A stretch of DNA of 64,000 bases from Thioalkalivibrio sp. ALJ21 (lineage in GTDB: Bacteria > Pseudomonadota > Gammaproteobacteria > Ectothiorhodospirales > Ectothiorhodospiraceae). Under the pieces are notes generated by a model, which worked only from the letters and a program-made list of their open reading frames with translations, made no database searches and was not told where the DNA came from. Location of the stretch: positions 911,209 to 975,208 of the forward strand of contig NZ_KB905156.1 in the NCBI RefSeq assembly GCF_000378605.1. The letters are read 5' to 3'. The position numbers and the translations under genes are program-made. The stretch's first letter is position 1, and every line of letters starts with the position of its first letter. Shown one piece after another: positions 45,458-55,427 of this stretch.

Positions 45458-46336
45458 ATGGCGGACTGGTTTCTGACGCAGGAGCCGATTGTTCGAATCG
45501 GCATCCTGTTGTCCGTTCTGGCGATCATGGCGACCTGGGAGATCCTGGGGCCGCGGCGTCCCCTGTCGGTGGGCAAGGCCTATCGCTGGTCGAACAACTG
45601 GGGTGTGGTGATTACCGGCACGCTGCTGACCCGGTTCCTGTTTCCGGCGGGGCTGGTGGGTCTGGGGCTGTTTGTCGAGGCCCAGGGCTGGGGGCTGCTA
45701 CAGGTGCTGGATCTGCCCTTCTGGCTGGTCGTGCTGATTGCGGTCGTGGTCCTCGATTTCGCTATCTGGGCGCAGCATGTGATGTTTCATGCCATCCCGT
45801 CGCTGTGGCGGCTGCATCGCATGCACCACGCGGATCTCGACTTCGACTTGACCACTGGCCTGCGCTTCCACCCGCTGGAGATCCTGCTGTCGTTCGGCAT
45901 CAAGGCCATGGTGGTGGTCGCAATCGGCGCCCCGGCCCTGGCGGTGCTGATCTTCGAAGTGATCCTCAGTTCGCTGGCCCTGTTCAACCACTCCAATGTG
46001 CGCATGCCGGCGGCGGTGGACCGGGTGCTGCGCTGGTTCGTCGTCACGCCGGACTTTCACCGCGTCCACCACTCCTGGTATCCGCACGAGACCAACTCCA
46101 ACTTTGGATTCAATCTCTCGCTCTGGGACCGGATCATGGGGACCTACCGCGCGCAGCCGCAGGATGGGCATGACGGGATGACCATCGGGCTCAACCAGTT
46201 CCGTGATCCCGCCTGGGAGCGGCTCGATCGCATGCTGATCCAGCCCTTCGTCGGGCCCGCCGACAGCTATCCGATCAATCGCCGGCCCGAGACCGAGGGG
46301 GGTTCGAACGAGGAGGTCACCCACCGCCGGCGCTGA
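45458..46336 (+). CDS. Sterol desaturase/fatty acid hydroxylase family membrane protein
   Basis: This integral-membrane di-iron protein has about four helices and the histidine-box pattern of the family: HVMFH, HRMHH, HSN and FHRVHHSWYPH. It has 292 residues. I chose the ATG at 45458, with GGAAG five bases upstream, over an upstream GTG-type start. Relatives hydroxylate or desaturate lipids such as carotenoids or fatty acids; the substrate here is unknown. It lies 36 bases after dksA. Confidence 0.85.
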   Translation: MADWFLTQEPIVRIGILLSVLAIMATWEILGPRRPLSVGKAYRWSNNWGVVITGTLLTRFLFPAGLVGLGLFVEAQGWGLLQVLDLPFWLVVLIAVVVLDFAIWAQHVMFHAIPSLWRLHRMHHADLDFDLTTGLRFHPLEILLSFGIKAMVVVAIGAPALAVLIFEVILSSLALFNHSNVRMPAAVDRVLRWFVVTPDFHRVHHSWYPHETNSNFGFNLSLWDRIMGTYRAQPQDGHDGMTIGLNQFRDPAWERLDRMLIQPFVGPADSYPINRRPETEGGSNEEVTHRRR

Positions 46337-46363
46337 CGGCGCTGTTGCGGCAGGCAGCAGAGG

Positions 46364-47734
46364 TCAGGGCTGGAGCCGTTTCGTGTAGACACGGGAGTTG
46401 CGCGCCTGGTTGTAGTGCGCGCGCCGCTCGGGCGGCAGATCATCGACCTGGCCGGTCGTGTAGCCGCGCTCCTGAAACCACTGCGCGGTGCGGGTCGTCA
46501 GTACGAACAGCTGTCGTGCGCCCTGTTCCCGCGCCAGCGACTCCATGGCCGCCAGCAGGCGGTCGCCCCGGCCGCTGCCGCGATAGTCGGCGTGCAGGGC
46601 CAGGCAGGCGATCTCCGCGGCCTCTTCGCCAAACGGATACAGCGCGGCGGTGCCGATGATCAGTCCGTCGGCATCCAGCACCTGGAAGCGCTCGATCTCC
46701 AGTTCCAGATGTTCGCGCGCGCGATGGACCAGGATGCCCTCGGCCTCCAGCGGCTGCAGCAGGGCATGGATACCGCCGACATCGTCGATCGTCGCCTGAC
46801 GCAGCCGCTCCAGCGGTTCGCGCGAGACCAGGGTGCCGATCCCCTGGCGGGTGAACAACTCGATCAGCAGCCCGCCATCGTCATGGCGATCCACCAGGTG
46901 GACGCGCATCTCGCGCTGGCGGCACACATCGATCGCGCTCTTGAGGTGATTGGCCAGTTCTTCCGGCAGATCGTCCGATTCCGCCAGGAGCCGTTCCGCG
47001 GCGGGCGCGGTCAGCTGGCCCAGGACCCCGTGTTGCGGATCGCGCAGGACCCCCGCCTCGGTCAGGAAGATCAGCTTGTCCGCGTTCAGTGCGATCGCGA
47101 CCTGGGTCGCCACGTCCTCGCCGGAGAGATTGAACACCTCGCCGGTGGGTGAGTACCCCAGCGGCGAAACCAGCGCCACCTGTTCCCGGTCCAGCAGGTT
47201 GCGCAGGGCCTCGGTATCGACCCCGCGTACCTCGCCGGTGTAGTGAAAGTCCACGCCGCCACGTACCCCAAGGGGGCGCGCGGTGACGAAATTGCCGCTG
47301 GCCACGCGCAGCCGCGCATTGCCGGTGCCCGGCTGGCCCAGACTGCGCGAAAGCAGCCCCTCGATCTGCAGGCGCAGTCGGCCGACTGCATCCAGGACTG
47401 CCTCCAGTGCCGGCGCGTCGGTGACCCGCAGGCCCTCTGCGTACTGCGGCGTCAGGCCGCGCTCGGCCAGCCGGGCCTCGATCTGGGGGCGTACGCCATA
47501 GACCAGCACTACGCGCACACCGAGGGCGTGCAGCTTGGCGATATCGCGCATCAGCTCCGGGAATTCCGGTGCCAGCGCGGCCTCGCCGGCCAGCGCGATG
47601 ACCATGGTCCGGCCCCGGTGCGCGGCGATATACGGCACCGCCCCGCGGAACCAGTCGAGTTCCGAGGGGTGCGGGGCGGCCCGGGTTTCACTGGGTGCGC
47701 CGGGCGTGGCACTGGCGGTGGCGGGAGGGTTCAC
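46364..47734 (-). CDS. argA: Amino-acid N-acetyltransferase (N-acetylglutamate synthase) ArgA
   Basis: ArgA makes N-acetylglutamate, the first step of arginine synthesis. An inactive amino-acid-kinase domain (about 30-300, with VYGVRPQIEARL) is followed by a GNAT acetyltransferase domain (DYRGSGRGDRLL, about 395-410). At 456 residues it matches the classical bifunctional-fold family (E. coli 443), with a roughly 20-residue Ala/Pro-rich N-terminal extension. The GTG at 47734 has no strong ribosome-binding site, so a slightly later start is possible. Confidence 0.95.
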   Translation of the reverse strand: MNPPATASATPGAPSETRAAPHPSELDWFRGAVPYIAAHRGRTMVIALAGEAALAPEFPELMRDIAKLHALGVRVVLVYGVRPQIEARLAERGLTPQYAEGLRVTDAPALEAVLDAVGRLRLQIEGLLSRSLGQPGTGNARLRVASGNFVTARPLGVRGGVDFHYTGEVRGVDTEALRNLLDREQVALVSPLGYSPTGEVFNLSGEDVATQVAIALNADKLIFLTEAGVLRDPQHGVLGQLTAPAAERLLAESDDLPEELANHLKSAIDVCRQREMRVHLVDRHDDGGLLIELFTRQGIGTLVSREPLERLRQATIDDVGGIHALLQPLEAEGILVHRAREHLELEIERFQVLDADGLIIGTAALYPFGEEAAEIACLALHADYRGSGRGDRLLAAMESLAREQGARQLFVLTTRTAQWFQERGYTTGQVDDLPPERRAHYNQARNSRVYTKRLQP

Positions 47735-47812
47735 GGGCGTGTCCGCGCGCGGATGGGCTTGTCGGACAGTGTAGGGAAAGCACGCGGTGGGCGCATCAGT
47801 GTGAGATTTGAG

Positions 47813-48283
47813 CTATTTCTTGCCCAGTGCGCGCGGGAGATCGTCGATCCGGTCGCCGGCGCTGACATCGTTTTCCGCGAACCAGCCCGCGTTGACCTCC
47901 AGCGCATAGAGCACGTCGCGCTCGGCTTCGTGCAGGGTGGTGGTCTGCGGCTCCATGGTCTCGATGTTGGTGATGCGGTAGTCGGTATCAATGAACGCGA
48001 CGTCCAGCGGGATGTAGGTGTTGCGCATCCACATCGCGTAACGTGCCGGGCGGTCCCAGACGAACAGCATCCCGCGGTCGTCGGCCAGTTCCTCGCGGTA
48101 CATCAGGCCCTGGCGGCGGGCCGGCTCGTCGGCGGCGATCTCGATGGTCAGCGTGCGCTCGCCGACCTTGAGTTCGGCGACGGGCAGGCCGGAATCGGCC
48201 TGGGTCGCGCCCCACAGCAGCAGGACCCCCAGCAAAGCTGCGCCCGCCACGAGGGCGGGCGCGATACGCGGGAATGAGCGCAT
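47813..48283 (-). CDS. DUF192 family exported protein
   Basis: The 156-residue protein has an N-terminal hydrophobic segment (about 9-28) as signal or anchor. A DUF192 domain follows, with the typical GLMYREELADDRGMLFVW and MWMRNTYIPLDVAFID motifs. The function of the family is unknown, though archaeal and bacterial members are small beta-rich proteins. It is 15 bases after an HMA-domain gene on the same strand. Confidence 0.88.
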   Translation of the reverse strand: MRSFPRIAPALVAGAALLGVLLLWGATQADSGLPVAELKVGERTLTIEIAADEPARRQGLMYREELADDRGMLFVWDRPARYAMWMRNTYIPLDVAFIDTDYRITNIETMEPQTTTLHEAERDVLYALEVNAGWFAENDVSAGDRIDDLPRALGKK

Positions 48284-48298
48284 CTCGCCTGTTGCCGG

Positions 48299-48571
48299 CT
48301 AGTCGCCGCTCATGCGCCCCACGGCGCAGCTGGCGAAGGACTTGGCCTTGGCGCTGGCGGAGCGCAGACCGGAGACCGAGCCCACCTCGGGGTAGCCCAT
48401 GCTGGCCAGCTTCGCGGCGACCGCCTCGCGGGCGCTGTCCGGGGCCTGGACCTCCACGGCGCCGCCTTCCACGTCCACCTTGGCTTCAGTGACGCCTTCG
48501 ACCTGCATCAGGCCCTTGCGGATGGAGCTGGCACAGCCGCCGCACTTGATGTTCTCGACCTCGATTTTCAT
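48299..48571 (-). CDS. HMA-domain metal-binding protein
   Basis: This 90-residue cytosolic protein has one heavy-metal-associated fold with the metal site CGGC (C10, C13) in IKCGGCASS, and a short tail with one more cysteine. It is like a CopZ-type copper chaperone, though no metal ATPase is adjacent, so metal identity is unclear. The ATG at 48571 is used. It precedes the DUF192 gene and is divergent from ilvD. Confidence 0.85.
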   Translation of the reverse strand: MKIEVENIKCGGCASSIRKGLMQVEGVTEAKVDVEGGAVEVQAPDSAREAVAAKLASMGYPEVGSVSGLRSASAKAKSFASCAVGRMSGD

Positions 48572-48653
48572 TGCCTGGACCTCGGGATACTGGGGTTTGT
48601 ACGAGTCATTATGTACGATTCCGCTTCTGCATAAACGTTCACGAGACCCGATC

Positions 48654-50507
48654 ATGCCCGTCTACCGTTCTCGCACCACCACCCACGGCCGCAACATGGC
48701 CGGCGCCCGCGCCCTGTGGCGCGCCACAGGCATGAAGGATGGCGACTTCGGCAAGCCGATCATCGCCATTGCCAATTCCTTCACCCAGTTCGTGCCCGGG
48801 CACGTGCACCTGAAGGATCTGGGCCAGCTGGTTGCCGGTGAGGTGGAAAAGGCCGGAGGCGTGGCCAAGGAGTTCAACACCATCGCGGTGGATGACGGCA
48901 TCGCGATGGGCCACGGCGGGATGCTTTATTCGCTGCCCTCGCGCGAGATCATCGCCGATTCGGTCGAGTACATGGTCAATGCCCACTGTGCGGATGCGCT
49001 GGTGTGCATCTCGAACTGCGACAAGATCACCCCGGGGATGCTGATGGCCGCGATGCGCCTGAACATCCCGGTGGTGTTCGTTTCTGGCGGCCCGATGGAG
49101 GCCGGCAAGGTGAAGGTCCCGGGCAGTGACAACGTGATCCACCTCGACCTGGTGGATGCGATGGTCAAGGCCGCCGACTCCAGCGCCAGCGACGAGGAGG
49201 TGGAGGCCATCGAGCGCTCCGCCTGCCCAACCTGTGGTTCCTGCTCCGGCATGTTCACCGCCAACTCGATGAACTGCCTGACCGAGGCCCTGGGCCTTTC
49301 GCTGCCGGGCAACGGCTCGCTGCTGGCCACCCACGCCGGGCGCAAGTCGCTGTTCGAACAGGCCGGTCGACGCGTGGTCGAGCTTGCGAAGCGCTATTAC
49401 GAGCAGGATGACGAATCCGTGCTGCCGCGTTCGATCGCCACCTTCGAGGCCTTCGAGAACGCGATGAGCCTGGACATCGCGATGGGCGGCTCCACCAACA
49501 CCGTGCTGCACCTGCTGGCGGCCGCGCGCGAGGGCGAGGTCGACTTCACCATGGCCGACATCGACCGCCTGTCGCGCAAGGTCCCGAACCTGTGCAAGGT
49601 GGCCCCGGCCACTCAGCTCTACCACATGGAGGACGTGCACCGCGCCGGTGGCGTGGTCGGCATCCTTGCCGAGCTGGATCGTGGCGGGCTGATTCATCGC
49701 GACGTCCCGACGGTCCACGCCGACACCATGGGTCAGGCGCTGGAGCAGTGGGACGTGATGCGCCACGCCGCTGCCTCCGAGACCCTGTACAAGGCCGCGC
49801 CGGGCGGCGTGCCCACGCAGGTCGCGTTCAGCCAGGACAAGACCTGGGACAGCCTCGACATCGACCGCGAGAACGGCTGCATCCGCGACATCGAACACGC
49901 CTACTCGCAGGACGGCGGCCTGGCCGTGCTCTACGGCAACATGGCCCCCGACGGCTGCATCGTGAAGACCGCAGGCGTCGACGAGAGCATCCTGAAATTC
50001 TCGGGTCCCGCGCGGGTATTCGAGAGCCAGGACGCGGCCGTCGAGGCGATCCTCGGCGACCGCATCCAGGCGGGTGACGTCGTGATCATCCGCTACGAGG
50101 GCCCGAAGGGCGGCCCCGGCATGCAGGAGATGCTCTACCCGACCTCGTATCTGAAGTCCAAGGGGCTGGGCAAGGAATGCGCGTTGATCACCGACGGGCG
50201 CTTCTCCGGCGGCACCTCCGGGCTGTCCATCGGCCACGTCTCGCCGGAGGCCGCGCAGGGCGGCTCCATCGGCCTGATCGAGGAGGGCGACACCATCGTG
50301 ATCGACATCCCCGGGCGCGAGATCCGCATCGACGTGGACGACGCCACCCTGGCGGCCCGGCGCGAGGCCATGGAGGCCCGTGGCGCGAAGGCCTGGAAGC
50401 CCGAGTCGCGCGAACGCCCGGTCACCCAGGCCCTGCGCGCCTACGCCCTGATGACGACCTCCGCCGCGTTCGGTGCGGTGCGCGACATCTCCCGCTTCGA
50501 GGACTGA
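48654..50507 (+). CDS. ilvD: Dihydroxy-acid dehydratase
   Basis: IlvD catalyses the third shared step of valine and isoleucine synthesis using a Fe-S cluster. The 617-residue sequence is nearly the same length as E. coli IlvD (616). The cluster cysteines occur in [11 protein letters not shown] and [19 protein letters not shown]. The C-terminal [17 protein letters not shown] motif is intact. It is divergent from the HMA gene, with an 82-base promoter region. Confidence 0.97.
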   Translation: MPVYRSRTTTHGRNMAGARALWRATGMKDGDFGKPIIAIANSFTQFVPGHVHLKDLGQLVAGEVEKAGGVAKEFNTIAVDDGIAMGHGGMLYSLPSREIIADSVEYMVNAHCADALVCISNCDKITPGMLMAAMRLNIPVVFVSGGPMEAGKVKVPGSDNVIHLDLVDAMVKAADSSASDEEVEAIERSACPTCGSCSGMFTANSMNCLTEALGLSLPGNGSLLATHAGRKSLFEQAGRRVVELAKRYYEQDDESVLPRSIATFEAFENAMSLDIAMGGSTNTVLHLLAAAREGEVDFTMADIDRLSRKVPNLCKVAPATQLYHMEDVHRAGGVVGILAELDRGGLIHRDVPTVHADTMGQALEQWDVMRHAAASETLYKAAPGGVPTQVAFSQDKTWDSLDIDRENGCIRDIEHAYSQDGGLAVLYGNMAPDGCIVKTAGVDESILKFSGPARVFESQDAAVEAILGDRIQAGDVVIIRYEGPKGGPGMQEMLYPTSYLKSKGLGKECALITDGRFSGGTSGLSIGHVSPEAAQGGSIGLIEEGDTIVIDIPGREIRIDVDDATLAARREAMEARGAKAWKPESRERPVTQALRAYALMTTSAAFGAVRDISRFED

Positions 50508-50527
50508 CCAACGGCTACCACCAGGGT

Positions 50528-50616
50528 CGTAGGATGCGTTGAGCGGCAGCGAAACGCATCAAGGTTGTCATTGGTGTCCGAATCGATGCGTTTCGCTTTG
50601 CTCAACGCATCCTACG
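50528..50616. repeat. Palindromic intergenic repeat, MITE-like
   Basis: The arms 50528-50560 and 50585-50616 pair over 32 bases with one indel: CGTAGGATGCGTTGAGC outermost and GCGAAACGCATC innermost. The 24-base centre is unpaired. Elements with GTAGGATGCGTTGAGC-type ends are scattered in many proteobacterial genomes as non-coding dispersed repeats. It lies between ilvD and radC. Confidence 0.8.
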
Positions 50617-50692
50617 GTTCTTCGCTACGGTCGGGATGACCGAGACAGCCTGGACCGAAAAAACCAAACGACCGAACCACAGGGAGGTGGGG

Positions 50693-51364
50693 ATGGCGAT
50701 TACCGACTGGCCCGCGGCCGAGCGTCCGCGGGAGAAGCTGATCGAGCGGGGCGCGGCCGCGCTTTCGGATGCGGAACTGCTGGCGATCTTTCTGCGCACC
50801 GGCGTGGCCGGCAAGAGCGCGGTCGATGTCGCCCGCGATTTGCTTAACCGTTTCGGCGGGCTGCGGCCCCTGCTGCAGGCCGATCAGGCGGGGTTCTGCG
50901 CGGCGCCGGGGCTGGGGGATGCCAAATATGCCCAGCTGCAGGCGGTGCTCGAGATGGGGCGGCGGCACCTGGCCGCCGATCTGGACCGTGGCGATGCGTT
51001 GACTTCGCCGACCGCCACCCGTCAGTTCCTCGCAGCCCGCCTGCGTGACTATCCCTTCGAGGTCTTTGCGGTCCTGTTCCTGGACAACCGCCACCGGGTG
51101 ATCGCGTTCGAGGAGCTGTTCCGCGGCACGATTGACGGCGCCGCCGTGCACCCCCGCGAGGTGGTGCGGCGCGTGCTGCGCCACAATGCGGCCGCGGTGA
51201 TCCTGGCCCACAACCACCCGTCCGGGGTGGCCGAGCCCTCGCGCTCGGATATCGCGATCACCCGGCGCTTGACCGAGGCCCTCGGGCTGGTGGATGTGCG
51301 GATCCTCGATCACGTGGTGATCGCCGACACCCCGATATCGATGGCCGAACGGGGGTTGCTATAG
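50693..51364 (+). CDS. radC: RadC-family JAB/MPN-domain protein
   Basis: This 223-residue protein has an N-terminal helix-hairpin-helix-like UPF0758 region (about 1-95). A JAB1/MPN metalloprotease-like domain follows with the metal motif [14 protein letters not shown] and a preceding [17 protein letters not shown]. Historical DNA-repair assignment is doubtful; its role is unknown. AGGGAGGTGGGG precedes the ATG. It ends eight bases before the convergent DUF418 gene. Confidence 0.92.
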   Translation: MAITDWPAAERPREKLIERGAAALSDAELLAIFLRTGVAGKSAVDVARDLLNRFGGLRPLLQADQAGFCAAPGLGDAKYAQLQAVLEMGRRHLAADLDRGDALTSPTATRQFLAARLRDYPFEVFAVLFLDNRHRVIAFEELFRGTIDGAAVHPREVVRRVLRHNAAAVILAHNHPSGVAEPSRSDIAITRRLTEALGLVDVRILDHVVIADTPISMAERGLL

Positions 51365-51371
51365 ACCCTGG

Positions 51372-52607
51372 CTAGCGCGCCAGGCGCCGCCACAGGGTCT
51401 CGATCGGCCCGGTCCCGACGTAGCGCTGCCAGAGCAGGGAGAAGGTGATCTGCACGGCCCAGATCGCCAGCACGATGCCGAGCAGCTCGAGATGCCCGAA
51501 CTGCGAGAACAGGCCGAGCCCGATCCCGTAGAAGATCATCGCGGCGAGGATCGACTGGCCGATGTAGTTGGTCAGCGCGAGCCGCCCGACCGCCTCGAGG
51601 GCGCGGATGACGCCTGGCAGGATCCGCCGACGCCCGTCGGGGTGGGCCAGCAGGATCACCAGGGCGACCCAGGCCAGGGCGATCGCGACACTGCCCCACA
51701 GATTCGCGATACGGCCCAGGAACATCGAGTAGCGCAGATCCCAATCCACGGCCGTGTTGAACCACAACCCCGCCAGTACCAGAGGGATGCCGATGCCCAG
51801 TCCGAGCAGCACGACGCGCCGATAGCCGGCCAGCGACCAGCTCCCGTGAAGGAAGCCGAGCCGCAGCAGGGCCATGCCGATGAACATCATCGCGAGCATC
51901 TGCCACAGGCGCTCGGAGAAGAACATCCACAGCTGCGCGGTCAGTGCCCCGGTCGCCCGCTCGCCGGTCGCCGCCAGCCAGTGCAGGGACATCCGGTTGA
52001 GCTCGTCGCTGACGACATCGGCGCCGGGCTGCCAGTAGCGCTCGTTGAGCGTCTGCAGCCAGTGCTCGGGAACAAGGAAGATCAGGATCGCGCTCAGCAC
52101 GAGCCAGAGCGCGGTCAGCCCGCCGATCAGCGCGACCCCGAGGCCCAGCAGCGTCATCGGCGGGTGGTCGCGAAAGTGCATGGCCACCAGCCCGCACACC
52201 GCATAGGCCGCGAGGATGTCGCCGGGCCACAGGATCAGCCCGTGTGCCAGCCCGATCAGGAACAGCCAGCCCATGCGGCGGCGAAAGCGCTGTTCGAAGG
52301 TGTCGGCCGGATGGCGCGAGCCCGAGGCCATCAGCACGATCCCGGCACCAAACAGCAGGGTCAGCATGCTGATGAATTTCTCGTCCGCCAGCACGTGGAC
52401 CACGATCCAGGTGACCCAGTCTCCCAGCGGGAGGGGGCCCAGTGCCATTGGATTCATGTATTCGCTCGAGATGCGCCCGAAGGACTGGATGTTCATCACC
52501 AGGATGCCGAGGATCGCGACCCCGCGCAGCACGTCCAGAACGATCACGCGTTCCGGTGTGGACGGGGACTTATTGACGGGCAGGGTCCGGGCCATGGAGT
52601 GAGCCAT
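51372..52607 (-). CDS. DUF418 family membrane protein (YeiB-like)
   Basis: The 411-residue inner-membrane protein has about ten helices and a C-terminal DUF418 domain, like E. coli YeiB. The N-terminal VLDVLRGVAILGILVMNI helix and LFGAGIVLM are typical. These proteins are related to acyltransferase-like transporters and their role is not established. Two ATGs at 52607 and 52595 are possible starts; neither has a strong site. Confidence 0.85.
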   Translation of the reverse strand: MAHSMARTLPVNKSPSTPERVIVLDVLRGVAILGILVMNIQSFGRISSEYMNPMALGPLPLGDWVTWIVVHVLADEKFISMLTLLFGAGIVLMASGSRHPADTFEQRFRRRMGWLFLIGLAHGLILWPGDILAAYAVCGLVAMHFRDHPPMTLLGLGVALIGGLTALWLVLSAILIFLVPEHWLQTLNERYWQPGADVVSDELNRMSLHWLAATGERATGALTAQLWMFFSERLWQMLAMMFIGMALLRLGFLHGSWSLAGYRRVVLLGLGIGIPLVLAGLWFNTAVDWDLRYSMFLGRIANLWGSVAIALAWVALVILLAHPDGRRRILPGVIRALEAVGRLALTNYIGQSILAAMIFYGIGLGLFSQFGHLELLGIVLAIWAVQITFSLLWQRYVGTGPIETLWRRLAR

Positions 52608-52691
52608 TCCGTGCTTTGCGGCCCTGGGGTGACCGGACAGAGGCTGTAGCCGGCCGGGTCAGGGCAGGTTGGCCCTGCAGGATAGGCGATG

Positions 52692-52723
52692 GTGCCCGGG
52701 GGCGTTCAAGGCCCCCGGGGCAC
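52692..52723 (-). terminator. G/C-rich hairpin downstream of the glycine-zipper gene
   Basis: GTGCCCGGGGGC and GCCCCCGGGGCAC pair over 12 bases with one bulge around GTTCAAG. It is 18 bases past the stop of the minus-strand gene at 52741. No T-run follows, so termination is only likely. Confidence 0.45.
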
Positions 52724-52740
52724 TTGGGGCGACGGCGCGC

Positions 52741-53319
52741 TTACCCGCGGATCTCCCAGTGGCCTGGTTCGTCCGGACAGGCCATGCCGGTATGGCGCTC
52801 GCCGTCGATCGTCATCTCGAAGTCCCGGCAGCCGTTATCGCGAACGCGCCCCGGCGTCATGTGCACTGGCTGACCATGGGCGTTGTCCCAGTGCACGGGC
52901 TGTCCGGGCTCGGCCAGTTCCAGGGCGTGCCCCATGCAGGCCTGGTCATTGCGGTCCATCTGCCGTCCGATCATGCCGCCCAGGACCGCGCCGCCGGCCG
53001 CCCCGATCAGGATGGCCACCGGATCGCCGTCACCGACGCGATGGCCGATGACCGCGCCGGCACCGCCGCCAATCGCCGCGCCGATCGCGTCGCGGTTGCA
53101 GCGCCCGTCCATCACGCCGTAGTCGTGCTCCCAGCGGTCGTAACTGTAGCCGTGGTAGCCGGCATACCCCGGGTCGTTCTGCGCGCGCCAGCCGTGGGCC
53201 GGTGCCCAGGGCGGCGGGGAGGCCAGTGTGTCGGCGGCGAAGCCGAACAGCATCGCAGCCGCCAGCGCCTTCAGATGAGTGGGTACACCGCGTCGGGAAT
53301 GGTTGCGTTTCCGTGCCAT
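52741..53319 (-). CDS. Exported glycine-zipper protein, function unknown
   Basis: This 192-residue protein has a signal peptide (to about residue 34, TLASP). A tyrosine/aspartate-rich stretch follows, then a glycine-zipper pair of helices (AAIGGGAGAVIG and GAAGGAVLGGMIG) as in 17-kDa surface antigens. The C-terminal domain has three cysteines. AAAGGAGA lies before the ATG. It is probably periplasmic or outer-membrane associated; no function is known. Confidence 0.75.
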   Translation of the reverse strand: MARKRNHSRRGVPTHLKALAAAMLFGFAADTLASPPPWAPAHGWRAQNDPGYAGYHGYSYDRWEHDYGVMDGRCNRDAIGAAIGGGAGAVIGHRVGDGDPVAILIGAAGGAVLGGMIGRQMDRNDQACMGHALELAEPGQPVHWDNAHGQPVHMTPGRVRDNGCRDFEMTIDGERHTGMACPDEPGHWEIRG

Positions 53320-53440
53320 GGTCCGTCTCCTTTCGACCGTGCTCGGCTCCAGACTCGCGCGGGGTTGCTGAACGGTTCTTTAACGGGGAATGGCGGTCGT
53401 TGGAAACGTGAAGGGCGTCAATGCCGGGCTGCGGACTGGT

Positions 53441-54622
53441 TCACGGAGTCGCCTGCTCGAGGGCCTGTTCCAGCGCGCGGAGCAGGGCATCGACCTGGGC
53501 CTCGGTATGGGCCGCGGATAGTGTGATGCGCAGCCGCGCCTGGCCCTCGGGGACCGTCGGTGGACGGATAGCCGGCACCAGGAAGCCGGCGGCCAGCAGC
53601 CTCTCGGCCACGGCACTGGCGCGGCGGGCGTCGCCGATGTGGACCGGCTGGATCGGGGTCAGGGGTGGAGGGTGCTGCAGGCCGAGCCGGTCCAGGCCCG
53701 CTCCCAGTCGCTGCAGCAGGTCCTGCAGGTGCGCACGGCGATCCTCGGCGGCCTCGGCGATGCGCACGGAGGTCAGCGTGGCGGCGGCCAGGGCGGCAGG
53801 CATCGCGGTGGTGTAGATGTAGGGGCGCGCGGTCTGGATCAAGGCCTCGATCAGGGCCTCGGAGCCGGCGACGAAGGCCCCGGCGGTGCCGAAGCCCTTG
53901 CCCAGCGTGCCCATCAGGATCGGGACGTCGTCCGCGCCGAGGCCGTGGTGCTGGCAGCTGCCGCCGCCGGTCGTGCCCAGCACCGACAGGCCGTGGGCAT
54001 CATCCACCATCAGCCAGGCATCGAACTCGCGTGCCAGCGAGGCCAGTTCCGGCAGCGGGGCGATGTCGCCGTCCATGGAGAACACCCCGTCGGTCACGAT
54101 CAGACGGTGACCACGATCGGGGGCCTGCTCCAGACGTTCGCGCAGATGCCCGGGATCGGCATGGCGATAGCGCTGGCTGCGCGCGCCGGCCAGGCGCACG
54201 GCGTCGATTAGCGAGGCATGGTTCCAGCGGTCCTCGAACACCGTGTCTCGGCGGCCGGCCAGCGTCTGTACCAGCGCCAGGTTAGCCATGTAGCCGGTGG
54301 AGAACAGCAGTGCGCGCTCGCGCCCGGTGAAGCGCGCCAGCGCCTGTTCCAGTTCCATATGGGCGCGGGTGTGGCCGTTGATCAGATGGGCGGCCCCGGC
54401 CCCGACCCCGTAGCGGTCGAGGGCCTCGCGGGCGGCGGCGGCGACGGCCGGATCCGCCGCCAGACCCAGGTAGTCGTTGGAGCAGAAGGCAACAACCGGC
54501 TGGCCGTCGATGACCTGCTCCGGTTGCTGCGGCCCACCCAGCGTGCGCAGCCGGCGCCAGCGACCGTCCGTGCGCACGCGGTCGAGACGGGCCTGCAGGA
54601 AGGCCTGCAGCGACTCGCTCAT
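53441..54622 (-). CDS. bioF: 8-amino-7-oxononanoate synthase BioF
   Basis: This PLP enzyme condenses pimeloyl-ACP/CoA with alanine in biotin synthesis. The PLP lysine is in LGKGFGTAGAFV, with the DDAHGLSVLG loop and CSNDYLGLA N-terminal motif. It has 393 residues. It follows the methyltransferase gene by 28 bases on the same strand and is the last gene of the bio operon. bioA and bioD are not in the window. Confidence 0.95.
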   Translation of the reverse strand: MSESLQAFLQARLDRVRTDGRWRRLRTLGGPQQPEQVIDGQPVVAFCSNDYLGLAADPAVAAAAREALDRYGVGAGAAHLINGHTRAHMELEQALARFTGRERALLFSTGYMANLALVQTLAGRRDTVFEDRWNHASLIDAVRLAGARSQRYRHADPGHLRERLEQAPDRGHRLIVTDGVFSMDGDIAPLPELASLAREFDAWLMVDDAHGLSVLGTTGGGSCQHHGLGADDVPILMGTLGKGFGTAGAFVAGSEALIEALIQTARPYIYTTAMPAALAAATLTSVRIAEAAEDRRAHLQDLLQRLGAGLDRLGLQHPPPLTPIQPVHIGDARRASAVAERLLAAGFLVPAIRPPTVPEGQARLRITLSAAHTEAQVDALLRALEQALEQATP

Positions 54623-54650
54623 GGTGAATGGCTCATGGTGAGTCGCTCAC

Positions 54651-55403
54651 TCACGGCCGCAGCCCGGCACGCAGGAAGATCGGCCAGTGCACGCGGGCGG
54701 TGATGTCCGCGTTCGGCCACAGTGCGTGCAGGGCTGGCTCCAGTGCGGCCAGCGGATCCTGGCCGGCGGCCTGTGCGCGGCGGATGGCGGACCAGGTGCC
54801 GAGATAGCCGAGCAGGGTGTCGCGGTCCCACTCGCGGTCGATACGGAACTCGGGCGTCTCGATCTCCGGCCAGGGGAAGGGCAGGTCGCGGTAGTGGCTG
54901 CGGATGTGGCTGCGCTCCTCCGGCCACCAGGGCGCCAGGGTGGTGTCGTGGAAGTCGGTCAGCAGGCGATCCAGCGCCGGGTCCTCGGCGCGCAGGATGC
55001 CGTAGCCCCAGATCGCCAGCAGGCCGCCCGGGCGCAGGACGCGCGCGACCTCGTCATGGAACTCGGTGTGGCGGAACCAGTGCGCGGCCTGGGCGACACA
55101 GGCGAGATCTATCGAGGCGTCGGCCAGCGCGCAGGCCTCGGCGGCGCAGGCGATGCGGTCGATGCCGGTGGTCGCCGGCAGGGCGGCCAGCAGGGCCGGG
55201 GCGGCATCCGTCGCCACGACCTGCGGGAAGTGCGGCTGCAGGCCCTGCGCGGCCTGGCCGTTGCCGCTGGCGCAGTCCCAGGCCCGTTCGTGGCGCGGGG
55301 TGTGCGCGGCCAGCCAGTCAAACAGCTCGGCGGGGTAGTCCGGACGGTGGCGGGCATAGTCCCCCGCCACGGCGGAAAAATGATCGGGGAATCCGCCGCC
55401 CAC
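54651..55403 (-). CDS. SAM-dependent methyltransferase in the biotin operon
   Basis: The class I methyltransferase of 250 residues starts at the GTG at 55403, with a GAGGGC site upstream. Motif I is AWDCASGNGQAAQGL; VVATDAAPA and GGLLAIWGYG mark later Rossmann motifs. It lies between bioB and bioF. In other species the malonyl-ACP O-methyltransferase BioC is a methyltransferase of similar size, so a BioC role is attractive by position. The sequence looks more like generic small-molecule methyltransferases, so this is only inference. Confidence 0.8.
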   Translation of the reverse strand: MGGGFPDHFSAVAGDYARHRPDYPAELFDWLAAHTPRHERAWDCASGNGQAAQGLQPHFPQVVATDAAPALLAALPATTGIDRIACAAEACALADASIDLACVAQAAHWFRHTEFHDEVARVLRPGGLLAIWGYGILRAEDPALDRLLTDFHDTTLAPWWPEERSHIRSHYRDLPFPWPEIETPEFRIDREWDRDTLLGYLGTWSAIRRAQAAGQDPLAALEPALHALWPNADITARVHWPIFLRAGLRP

Positions 55404-55427
55404 TGTTGTGCCCTCCGCTCGTCTGGC

